From an uncultured Austwickia sp. (GTDB lineage Bacteria > Actinomycetota > Actinomycetes > Actinomycetales > Dermatophilaceae): a DNA stretch of 8,110 nucleotides. A program made the translations under genes and the position numbers. The notes beneath the pieces are model-generated. The model ran no database searches. It was not told where the DNA came from and saw nothing but the letters and a program-made list of their open reading frames with translations. Below are positions 1 through 5,619 of the stretch, piece after piece. Each line of letters opens with the position of its first letter. The stretch's first letter is position 1. The stretch is taken from NCBI GenBank assembly GCA_934678955.1, contig CAKUSI010000164.1, forward strand, positions 1-8,110, written 5' to 3'.

Positions 1-764
1 TCCTCGGGCCCCGAACCCCGCCCGCCCGGGTACTGCCGGGCGGGGGATTGCCAGATTCCGCCCGCTCCCCGCACGAGTTCGGGTCCGGCGAGGCGCCGAT
101 CCTGGTCCTCGCGGCGACGGCGCAGGATGGGGTTGTGGTCTTCGTACGCCTCCACGAGGCGGTCGACGCGTAGTCGCGCCGCCTTGGGGCTGATTCCGAG
201 GCGCTGGGCGATGTCGCCGTACGTGGCCGGCAGCCGGGCTCCCCGGAGGAGGAGTGGTTCGCACAGCGCGGCCGCGACGTCGAACAGTTCGACCGGAACA
301 CTCGGCGCACGAAGAGTGACGTCTCCGTCGCTCCCGTGATCGGCACCCGGCGACCCGGCGCGCGCGGCGTCGTGGCCAAGGGTCGCACCGTCGGCGGCAC
401 CGAAGCGCTGATCCACCACCAGCTCCCAGCCGCCGCCCGGCCCGGTCACGAGGCAGCGCCGCCCCGGCAACGTCCGGGCATGCACGGGCCCGTACCGTCT
501 CGGCGGCAGCGGGGGTTCCGGCGGCAGCGAGACCTCCTGGAGGAACAGGTCGTGGCTCCTCGAAAGGTTGGCGATCCACAGCTGGTCCCACTGCCGCCAC
601 ACCTTGCCGGCGACGCGCGACAGGGAGCTCAGCGACGACGCCGACCGCACCACGAGGTCGACCCCCGGGTCTCCGCGTCCGAAATGGACCGCGTCGCCCT
701 CCTGAGGAAATTCGATGACCTGTCCGGGGTCGGCCGTGTCGGCGATCGTCAGGAAGGGCTCCAC
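1..764 (-). CDS. FHA domain / helix-turn-helix protein, 3' end beyond the window
   Basis: On the minus strand the frame stays open from a GTG at 764 to the left edge (254 codons seen, no stop). The start is chosen because a GGGGGG-type ribosome binding site lies 8 nt before it; an in-frame ATG at 875 has a poor site. Residues about 25-76 look like an FHA domain: a GR pair (FGRGDP, 28-33), an SR pair at 49-50, then an NLS-SHDL stretch at 66-73. The usual SRxH histidine appears to be alanine (SRVAG), so phosphothreonine binding may be altered. A proline-rich linker (80-95) and a second small region follow. Residues about 156-207 form a winged or sigma-like helix-turn-helix (LPATYGDIAQRLGISPKAAR). 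By family knowledge, FHA domains read Ser/Thr-kinase signals; a phospho-responsive regulator is an inference. The tail after 215 is Arg- and Gly-rich. Confidence 0.78.
   Translation of the reverse strand, partial: MEPFLTIADTADPGQVIEFPQEGDAVHFGRGDPGVDLVVRSASSLSSLSRVAGKVWRQWDQLWIANLSRSHDLFLQEVSLPPEPPLPPRRYGPVHARTLPGRRCLVTGPGGGWELVVDQRFGAADGATLGHDAARAGSPGADHGSDGDVTLRAPSVPVELFDVAAALCEPLLLRGARLPATYGDIAQRLGISPKAARLRVDRLVEAYEDHNPILRRRREDQDRRLAGPELVRGAGGIWQSPARQYPGGRGSGPE
21..44. other. Perfect GC hairpin at left edge
   Basis: CCCGCCCGG (21-29) and CCGGGCGGG (36-44) form a perfect 9-bp stem around a 6-nt loop. It lies inside the still-open frame of the FHA/HTH gene. It could mark the approach to that gene's end, or simply reflect GC-rich coding sequence. 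No T-run follows on either strand. Confidence 0.5.
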
Positions 765-1000
765 GCGCCTGTCCCCCCGAGGTGTCCTGTAGTCCCGGCG
801 TGATCGGCCGTTTACGGCGCTCGGCGGGCGAACCCGTCGCCGCAGCGGCCGAACCCGCTGGTGCGGAGCCGGCATCCGCCGATTCGCGTGTGCCCCATGG
901 TGTCAGCCAATCGCCATACATGGGGCCATCCGGGGATATCCGAAGCGCCGCGATGTGGCCGCCCGAGCCTTGCTGCGCGTTAGACGTCACGGGCGCACGC
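765..1000. other. Intergenic region between gntR-like and FHA/HTH genes
   Basis: These 236 bp separate the GntR-type gene from the FHA/HTH gene, both on the minus strand. No credible gene is seen. The stretch holds the inverted repeat at 892-926 and an 8-bp palindrome GGATATCC at 934-941. The length suggests the FHA/HTH gene has its own promoter, but no convincing -10/-35 pair was found. Confidence 0.5.
892..926. promoter_or_regulatory. 8-bp perfect inverted repeat, 19-bp spacer
   Basis: GCCCCATG (892-899) is mirrored exactly by CATGGGGC (919-926). It lies about 130 bp upstream of the FHA/HTH start and about 75 bp past the end of the GntR-type gene. It could be an operator or a long-loop terminator. 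No T-run follows on the minus strand, which weakens the terminator reading. Confidence 0.4.
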
Positions 1001-1756
1001 TCAACCGTCCTCCTCCACGACCTTGACCTCGATGGAGTACTGGTCGCCGCGGAACCGGTGGTCGCCGCACTCGATGATGCGGCCGGCGCGGTCGTACGAG
1101 CGGCGCGACACGATCAGCAGCGGGTCCGCGCGGGTCAGACCCAGAAGGCGCCGTTCGGCGCCGGTGGCGTTCCGGGCCCCGAATCGCTGATGGGCGCTTG
1201 CCGGGCGGAGGCCGACGCCGCGCAGGATCGAGTAGAGGCCCTCGCGGGCGAGGCGCTCCGGGGTCAGCTCGGGGATGGCCGGGGAATCCGGCGGCAGCCA
1301 GTTCTCCAGGATCGCGAGCGGGAGCTCGCCGATCAGCCGCAGGCGGGTCACGTGCATCAGGGGCGTGCGCCGGGCCAGGCCCAGCCGGTCGGCGGCCCGC
1401 CGGTTGATGTGGCGCGGGTCCAGTTCCAGCAGCTCGGTACGGGGCGAACGGCGTTCGGCGACCAGGTCGTCGTACAGGGAGTTGAGCTCCGCGTCCTGCC
1501 GGACGCCGCCGGTGGCGACCACCGTCCCGACGCCCCGTCGCCGGATCAGCAGGCCCGCGTCGACCAGCTGCGCGATCGCCCGTCGCACCGTCGGTCGCGA
1601 CAGGCTGAGCCGGCGGGCCAGCTCGACCTCGGGCTCGACCAGGTCGCCCACCTGCAGGTCTCCGGAGTCGATGCTGCGAACGAGGGCGGACGCCAACTGG
1701 CGGTAGAGGGGCACGTCGCTGCCGCGATCCAAGGTCACCGGCAGCAAAGCGGACAT
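1001..1756 (-). CDS. GntR-family transcriptional regulator, HutC subfamily (UTRA domain)
   Basis: A 251-aa DNA-binding regulator. Residues about 15-80 are the GntR winged helix: the VPLYRQLASAL entry helix, an EPEVELARRLSLSRPTVRRA helix-turn-helix (41-60), and a wing ending RRRGVGTVV. Residues about 95-247 match the UTRA ligand-binding fold of HutC/FarR-type members, ending in an FRGDQYSIEV stretch. The length is normal for the subfamily. An in-frame GTG at 1795 would add 13 residues (MSRAVGRGTYPGV). The ATG at 1756 is preferred because homologues start close to the LDRGSDVPLYRQ segment and because a TACCCT box sits 6 nt before it, the arrangement of a leaderless promoter. The family usually represses its own gene and nearby catabolic or transport genes, with release by a small ligand. 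The ligand cannot be named here. A four-unit repeat lies 65 bp upstream. Confidence 0.9.
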   Translation of the reverse strand: MSALLPVTLDRGSDVPLYRQLASALVRSIDSGDLQVGDLVEPEVELARRLSLSRPTVRRAIAQLVDAGLLIRRRGVGTVVATGGVRQDAELNSLYDDLVAERRSPRTELLELDPRHINRRAADRLGLARRTPLMHVTRLRLIGELPLAILENWLPPDSPAIPELTPERLAREGLYSILRGVGLRPASAHQRFGARNATGAERRLLGLTRADPLLIVSRRSYDRAGRIIECGDHRFRGDQYSIEVKVVEEDG

Positions 1757-1762
1757 GACTCC

Positions 1763-1768
1763 AGGGTA
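1763..1768 (-). promoter_or_regulatory. Candidate leaderless -10 box of the GntR-type gene
   Basis: On the minus strand TACCCT is followed by six bases (GGAGTC) and then the ATG at 1756. This fits the actinobacterial TANNNT -10 with transcription starting at the start codon. No recognisable -35 element is present. The GGAG inside the spacer is only two bases from the ATG, too close to be a normal ribosome binding site. Confidence 0.5.
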
Positions 1769-1820
1769 GGTTCCCCGCCCGACTGCGCGAGACACTCAGG
1801 GGCGACCGGCCCGACCTCCC

Positions 1821-1884
1821 CGTACCGATGCGAGGCCGTACAGACGTGAGGCCGTACAGATGCAGGGTCGTACAGACGTGGGGG
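1821..1884. repeat. Tandem array A: four 16-bp units
   Basis: Four contiguous units start at exactly 1821, 1837, 1853 and 1869: CGTACCGATGCGAGGC, CGTACAGACGTGAGGC, CGTACAGATGCAGGGT and CGTACAGACGTGGGGG. Units 1 and 3 share a GATGC centre, and units 2 and 4 share GACGTG. The array therefore also reads as two 32-bp copies with six differences between them. Each unit has a GTAC core, and units 2 and 4 contain GTACAGAC, close to the GT-N-TA-N-AC pattern known for HutC-type operators (one base off). It lies between gpsA and the GntR-type gene, so an autoregulatory operator cluster is plausible but unproven. Confidence 0.85.
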
Positions 1885-1918
1885 GCGCGTGGCTCAGCGT
1901 CCTCCGCCGCCGGGATGT

Positions 1919-1933
1919 CCTCCTGGCGGGAGG
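1919..1933. terminator. Weak hairpin after gpsA
   Basis: CCTCC and GGAGG form a 5-bp stem with a 5-nt loop, beginning 28 bp beyond the gpsA stop codon. It is small and has no T-run, so its role as a terminator is only a suggestion. Confidence 0.25.
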
Positions 1934-1960
1934 TCTGCCCCTGAGATCGGGCTGCGCAAC

Positions 1961-2944
1961 TCAGTCGCGGCCCAGGAACGAGGCGAGCACCCGCTTGGCG
2001 GGCAGGCCGTCGTACAGCAGCCGGTACACCGTCTCCGAGATCGGCATGTCGACGCCGTAGAGCCCGGCCATGCGGTGGACGCTCTTCGCGTTCACCACAC
2101 CCTCGGCGACCTGGCCCAGCTCGGCCTTGATGTCCTCCAGCGTGCGGCCCTGGCCGAGGCCGAATCCGACCCGGTAGTTGCGTGACTTCACCGACGTACA
2201 CGTCAGCACGAGGTCCCCGACCCCGGACAGGCCCTGGAGCGTCTCCGGGCGGGCCCCCCGGCGGATGCCGAGGGCCGTGGTCTCCGCCAGGCCGCGGGTC
2301 ATCAGGGTGGCCGCGCTGTTCGCGGCGAAGCCCAGCCCGGCCGCGTACCCCGTCGCGATCGCCAGCACGTTCTTGGTGCAGCCACCGATCTCCACGCCCA
2401 TGACGTCGGTGGAGGTGTAGGGCCGGAACGTCGTGGTGTAGAAGGCGTCCTGGACGGTGGTGGCCATCTCCTCGGTGGTGGCGGCGACCGTCACCGCCGT
2501 GGGCATGCCCCGGGCGACCTCGATCGCGAAAGAGGGGCCGGACAGGCAGGCCAGGTACGGATGGTGCCGCTCGTCCAGGACGTGCTGCATCACCTCGTGC
2601 ATCGTGAGGAGCGTGTCCACCTCGACGCCCTTGGTCACCGAGCACACCGGCGATCCCTGCGGGAGCAGGTCGCGGATCTGCTCCGTGACGCCCCGCAGGG
2701 CGAACGACGGCACCGCCAGCACGACCAGGTCTGTCCGGTCCATGGCCCGCTCCAGGTCGGGTTCCCCCACCTGGCTCGGAGGCAGCGGCAACCCCGGCAG
2801 GTAACGGGTGTTCTCGTGCTTATCCGTGATGGATTCGAGCGTGGCGACGTCGATATCCCACATTCGGACGTCCCAGTCCTTGCCGGCCAGCAGGCTGCCG
2901 AGGGCAGTGCCCCAGGAGCCCGCGCCGAGCACCGTCGCTCGCAC
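1961..2944 (-). CDS. gpsA: NAD(P)-dependent glycerol-3-phosphate dehydrogenase
   Basis: A 327-aa cytoplasmic enzyme that interconverts dihydroxyacetone phosphate and sn-glycerol 3-phosphate, supplying the backbone for membrane phospholipids. The N-terminal Rossmann fold shows GAGSWGTALG at 7-16. Further family marks are SVTKG at 102-106, SGPSFA at 135-140, GGCTKN at 187-192 with the catalytic lysine K191, and SRNYRVG at 254-260 for substrate phosphate contact. Length and motif order are normal for the family. The start is a GTG at 2944, directly before the nucleotide-binding strand (RATVLGAGSWG). TAGGCT lies 6 nt before it, suggesting a leaderless transcript. It is divergent from the osmoprotectant operon and is followed on the same strand by the GntR-type gene after about 200 bp. 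Confidence 0.97.
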   Translation of the reverse strand: MRATVLGAGSWGTALGSLLAGKDWDVRMWDIDVATLESITDKHENTRYLPGLPLPPSQVGEPDLERAMDRTDLVVLAVPSFALRGVTEQIRDLLPQGSPVCSVTKGVEVDTLLTMHEVMQHVLDERHHPYLACLSGPSFAIEVARGMPTAVTVAATTEEMATTVQDAFYTTTFRPYTSTDVMGVEIGGCTKNVLAIATGYAAGLGFAANSAATLMTRGLAETTALGIRRGARPETLQGLSGVGDLVLTCTSVKSRNYRVGFGLGQGRTLEDIKAELGQVAEGVVNAKSVHRMAGLYGVDMPISETVYRLLYDGLPAKRVLASFLGRD

Positions 2945-2950
2945 CGCTCC

Positions 2951-2956
2951 AGCCTA
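2951..2956 (-). promoter_or_regulatory. Candidate leaderless -10 box of gpsA
   Basis: On the minus strand TAGGCT is followed by GGAGCG and then the GTG start. This is the same TANNNT-6 nt-start spacing as at the GntR-type gene. A GGAG sits two bases from the start, too close to act as a standard ribosome binding site. No -35 element is evident. Confidence 0.5.
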
Positions 2957-3036
2957 CGGTCTGTCGGCCCCGCGCACCTTCGGAGCGAACCGCCGTTGGC
3001 GGCCCGCGTCCCGTTTTGCGGACGCCTTGGAGAATT

Positions 3037-3052
3037 AGCGACATATGTCACT
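3037..3052. promoter_or_regulatory. Dyad around GACATATGTC, possible operator
   Basis: A perfect 10-bp palindrome (3040-3049) extends outward to AGcGACATATGTCaCT, with 14 of 16 positions symmetric. It lies 93 bp upstream of gpsA and about 250 bp upstream of the transporter operon. Its AT-rich centre in GC-rich DNA suggests a binding site for a dimeric regulator, whose identity is unknown. Confidence 0.45.
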
Positions 3053-3073
3053 TTCTGTGCGCGTTTCGTGTGA

Positions 3074-3097
3074 AAACGCCTTGTTTCCAAGGTGTTT
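3074..3097. other. 10-bp hairpin with 4-nt loop
   Basis: AAACGCCTTG (3074-3083) pairs with CAAGGTGTTT (3088-3097) around TTTC, with one G-T pair. It is well formed and sits in an intergenic region between divergent genes, where no transcript needs to end. An operator or a folded leader element is therefore more likely than a terminator. Confidence 0.5.
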
Positions 3098-3099
3098 CG

Positions 3100-3118
3100 C
3101 CGCCTGTCAAGAGGGCGG
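3100..3118. other. Second small hairpin
   Basis: CCGCC (3100-3104) pairs with GGCGG (3114-3118), extended by a T-G pair, with a 7-nt loop. It starts three bases after the preceding hairpin, so the two form a tandem structure. Confidence 0.35.
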
Positions 3119-3166
3119 GGATTCTCGGGTGCGCGCGCAAATCGAGCCCAATATCTAATAAATCGG

Positions 3167-3172
3167 TAATTT
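3167..3172 (+). promoter_or_regulatory. Candidate -10 box of the osmoprotectant operon
   Basis: TAATTT is the only TANNNT match in the AT-rich block before the operon. It is flanked by an AAAT/ATTT half-dyad (TAAAT at 3159-3163, ATTTA at 3169-3173). The -35 position (GAGCCC) is unconvincing, so an alternative sigma factor or an activator may be needed. If this is the promoter, the leader is about 120 nt and includes the repeat array. Confidence 0.35.
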
Positions 3173-3204
3173 AGGCCTTTAGTCCGATCTGATCACCCGA
3201 GCTG

Positions 3205-3268
3205 CTGGGAGTCCCCTCGACCGGAAGTCCACTCGACTGGGAGTCCGTTCGACTGGAAGTCCACTCGA
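3205..3268. repeat. Tandem array B: four dyad-symmetric 16-bp units
   Basis: Four contiguous units start at 3205, 3221, 3237 and 3253: CTGGGAGTCCCCTCGA, CCGGAAGTCCACTCGA, CTGGGAGTCCGTTCGA and CTGGAAGTCCACTCGA. Units 1 and 3 share CTGGGAGTCC, and units 2 and 4 share GGAAGTCCACTCGA, giving a 32-bp super-period. Taken with the preceding TCGA, the last unit reads TCGAcTGGAagTCCAcTCGA, with 16 of 20 positions symmetric. Each unit could thus seat a dimer. The array ends 32 bp before the start codon of the ATPase gene and probably lies inside its leader. Confidence 0.88.
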
Positions 3269-3300
3269 TGCGGTTCGCGTGCCGAACGACGGGAGGCGTC

Positions 3301-4545
3301 ATGGCAGTGATCGAGGCTGAACGGGTCTACAAGGTGTTCGGGCGACGGCCCGAGCGGGGCGTGCAACGGCTCGAACGCGGCTGCTCCCGAGACGAGCTGG
3401 CCCGCGACGGGCTGACCGCGGCGGTCATCGACGCCACCTTCGAGGTGTCCCCTGGCGAGATTTTCGTGGTGATGGGGCTGTCCGGTTCGGGAAAGTCGAC
3501 CCTGATCCGGATGGTGAACGGGCTTCTCGACTGCACCAGCGGGCAGATGCGAATTGAGGGCCGCGACATCTCGTCTCTCGACGCGGCCGCCCTGCGCCAC
3601 GTGCGCCGCGAGAAGGTCAGCATGGTCTTCCAGCATTTCGCGCTCCTGCCGCACCGGAGCGTCGGCGAGAACGCCGCGTACGGGTTGAAGGTGCGCGGCC
3701 TCAACAGGTCGGACCGCGAGGCGAGGGCCGCCGAGGCCCTCGGCATGGTGGGGCTGCAGGGCTGGGAGGACTCGTTGCCCGGCGAACTCTCCGGCGGCAT
3801 GCGACAACGGGTCGGTCTGGCCCGCGCGCTCGCAGCGGACACGCCCGTACTGCTCATGGACGAGGCCTTCAGCGCGTTGGACCCGCTGATCCGCCGGGAG
3901 ATGCAGGACCAGCTCATCGAGCTGCAGGCGCAGCTGAACAAGACCATTCTGTTCATCACCCACGATCTGAACGAGGCCATGCGTCTCGGGGACCGCATCG
4001 CGATGATGCGCGACGGGCGCATCGAGCAGATCGGGACCGCGGAACAGATCCTCACGGATCCCGCCAACGATTACGTGTCCCAGTTCGTCCAGGACGTCGA
4101 CCGGGCCCGCGTCCTGACCGCCGAGCAGGTCATGGAGCCACCCGTCGCGGTGCTTGGCTCCGAGCAGGGTCCCCTGGCCGCGCACCGCCTCATGCGTAAG
4201 CACCAGCTCGACCAGCTGGTGGTGGTCGACCGCGAGCGGCGGATTCGCGGCGCGCTGGACGCCGGCGACGTCGCGCTGGCCGTGGAGGACGGCCGGACGG
4301 GACTCGACGGCCTCCTGCAGCCGGTGGGCACCGTGCGTGCCGGGACGCTCCTCGCGGACGTCCTGCACGACGCGGCGGCGTCACCGACGTTGCTGGCGGT
4401 CGTCGACGACCGCAGCAGGCTCGTCGGGGTGCTGCCCGCGGTCCTGTTGTTGAACGTGCTGGGGGGCGCACGCCCGCACAGCCTCGGCGACCTCGACGAG
4501 GCGCTCGCCCGCCAAGGCAGCCTGGTGGGAGGTGAGGCGCGGTGA
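3301..4545 (+). CDS. opuAA: Glycine betaine/proline betaine ABC transporter, ATP-binding subunit with CBS pair
   Basis: A 414-aa peripheral membrane ATPase that energises osmoprotectant uptake. It has the family's N-terminal extension before the core (VYKVFGRRPERG at 9-20). Core motifs are Walker A GLSGSGKST (59-67), the Q-loop at Q111 (VFQHFALLPHRS), signature LSGGMRQR (163-170), Walker B VLLMDEAFSALD (183-194) and the switch histidine H221. Residues about 275-390 form a CBS pair, which in OpuA-type importers senses ionic strength or cyclic-di-AMP; which signal acts here is not visible. ATG 3301 is chosen over the in-frame ATG at 3268 because GGGAGG lies 4 nt before it and the protein then begins MAVIEAERVYKVF, as in homologues. 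The 3268 ATG overlaps the last repeat unit. ProV is the enteric equivalent. Confidence 0.95.
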   Translation: MAVIEAERVYKVFGRRPERGVQRLERGCSRDELARDGLTAAVIDATFEVSPGEIFVVMGLSGSGKSTLIRMVNGLLDCTSGQMRIEGRDISSLDAAALRHVRREKVSMVFQHFALLPHRSVGENAAYGLKVRGLNRSDREARAAEALGMVGLQGWEDSLPGELSGGMRQRVGLARALAADTPVLLMDEAFSALDPLIRREMQDQLIELQAQLNKTILFITHDLNEAMRLGDRIAMMRDGRIEQIGTAEQILTDPANDYVSQFVQDVDRARVLTAEQVMEPPVAVLGSEQGPLAAHRLMRKHQLDQLVVVDRERRIRGALDAGDVALAVEDGRTGLDGLLQPVGTVRAGTLLADVLHDAAASPTLLAVVDDRSRLVGVLPAVLLLNVLGGARPHSLGDLDEALARQGSLVGGEAR

Positions 4546-5522
4546 AGGCTCAGGAGAGCATCGAGGGGATCCCGAGGGTCCCGGTCGGCCGCGTCATCGA
4601 GGATGCCTTCGAGTGGCTGCAGCGCGTCCTCGGCGGGTTCTTCGACCTGGTCAAGGTCGTCGGGCGCGCCCTCTTCGACGGACTGACCGCCCTACTGACC
4701 GCGCCGCCCGCGTGGCTCGTCGTGGTGCTCCTGGCGCTGCTGGCGCTCCTGGTCACGCGGCGGTGGTCGTACGCGCTCGGCGCCGCCGTCGGGTTCCTGT
4801 TCATCGTCTCGATGAACCAGTGGGAGGCGTCGATGGCCACCCTCTCCCTGGTGCTCATCGCCGCCGTCGTGGCCCTGCTGATCGGGATCCCGATCGGCAT
4901 CGCCGCGGCCCGCTCGGAGACGGTCAGCGCGCTCACGCGCCCGGTCATGGACCTCATGCAGACGATGCCCGCCTTCGTCTGGCTCATCCCGGTCGTGACC
5001 ATGTTCAGCATCGGGCCCGTCCCCGGGATCGTCGCCACGATCATCTTCGCGCTGCCGCCGGCCGTACGGCTGACCGAGCTGGGCATCCGTCAGGTCGACA
5101 AGGAGGTCGTCGAGGCGGGCCACGCGTTCGGCGCGCATCCCCGGTCGATCCTGCGCGAGATCCAGGTTCCGCTCGCGATGCCGACCATCATGGCCGGGGT
5201 CAACCAGGTCATCATGCTGGCCCTGTCCATGGCGGTCATCGCCGGCCTGGTCGGCGCGGGCGGACTGGGAAGCCAGGTCACGACGTCCATCGCCCGGCTC
5301 GACATCGGTCTGGGTTTCGAGGCCGGCCTCTCGGTCGTGATCCTCGCGATCTACCTGGACCGGCTGACCAGCGCCGTCGGCCGCCGTCCCGCCGTGAGCC
5401 GTCGCCCCCGACGGGGCGCCCGCCCGGACGCGCCTCCCGCGGACGAGGCGGATCCCCCGGCGGGACCGGACGACCGCGGTCCCGAGGACCCCGTGCGCGG
5501 TGACCTCGCGACCACCCGCTGA
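4542..5522 (+). CDS. opuAB: Glycine betaine/proline betaine ABC transporter, permease
   Basis: A 326-aa inner-membrane subunit forming the translocation path. An amphipathic N-terminal region (18-50) precedes membrane segments at about 57-72, 76-92, 99-122, 143-172, 215-242 and 260-276. The EAA loop that docks to the ATPase is EAGHAFGAHPRSILREIQVP (191-210). LMQTMPAFVWLIP (138-150) and LDIGLGFEAGLSVVILAI (253-270) are typical of ProW/OpuAB. The GTG start overlaps the stop of the ATPase gene by four bases (GTGA), with a GGGAGGTGAG ribosome binding site inside the upstream gene, so translation is probably coupled. The last 47 residues are a charged, Pro/Arg/Asp-rich tail not needed for the core fold and probably disordered. 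Confidence 0.95.
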   Translation: MKAQESIEGIPRVPVGRVIEDAFEWLQRVLGGFFDLVKVVGRALFDGLTALLTAPPAWLVVVLLALLALLVTRRWSYALGAAVGFLFIVSMNQWEASMATLSLVLIAAVVALLIGIPIGIAAARSETVSALTRPVMDLMQTMPAFVWLIPVVTMFSIGPVPGIVATIIFALPPAVRLTELGIRQVDKEVVEAGHAFGAHPRSILREIQVPLAMPTIMAGVNQVIMLALSMAVIAGLVGAGGLGSQVTTSIARLDIGLGFEAGLSVVILAIYLDRLTSAVGRRPAVSRRPRRGARPDAPPADEADPPAGPDDRGPEDPVRGDLATTR

Positions 5523-5604
5523 CCACTCGATTCACCCGCCGCCCCGTCGAGGGCGACACGCACCCGTCCCGACGTCGCGGAGTTCCTGGGGCGGGTCACG
5601 ACCG

Positions 5605-5610
5605 AAGGGA
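5605..5610 (+). promoter_or_regulatory. Ribosome binding site deciding the lipoprotein start
   Basis: AAGGGA lies 9 nt before the ATG at 5620 but directly abuts an in-frame ATG at 5611, which favours 5620 as the true start. The 97-bp gap after the permease shows no convincing terminator, so the gene is probably co-transcribed with the transporter. Confidence 0.5.
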
Positions 5611-5619
5611 ATGGACGAC

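Larger units (their letters stand above)
2945..3300. other. Divergent control region between gpsA and the osmoprotectant operon
   Basis: A 356-bp stretch with no credible gene. Reading left to right it holds the gpsA -10 candidate, a small CCGCC-GTT-GGCGG hairpin (2990-3002), a GACATATGTC dyad (3037-3052), two hairpins (3074-3097 and 3100-3118), an AT-rich block (about 3140-3182) likely to contain the operon promoter, the 16-bp repeat array (3205-3268), and a GGGAGG ribosome binding site (3291-3296). Confidence 0.7.

Noticed and set aside
336..803. Plus-strand open frame at the left end
   Set aside because: The opposite strand carries the FHA/HTH frame with recognisable motifs and a good ribosome binding site.
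782..1849. Long plus-strand open frame opposite the GntR-type gene
   Set aside because: It is antisense to a gene with clear GntR and UTRA motifs, its product is low-complexity and matches no fold I recognise, and such frames are expected in high-GC DNA.
987..2645. 552-codon minus-strand open frame spanning gpsA and the GntR-type gene
   Set aside because: It runs in a shifted frame across two well-supported genes and their gap, and gives an Arg/Gly/Pro-rich product typical of a shadow frame.
5523..5531. CCACTCGAT, identical to the end of array B plus one base, in the permease/lipoprotein gap
   Set aside because: A single 9-base match without the rest of the unit can occur by chance; no dyad is present.
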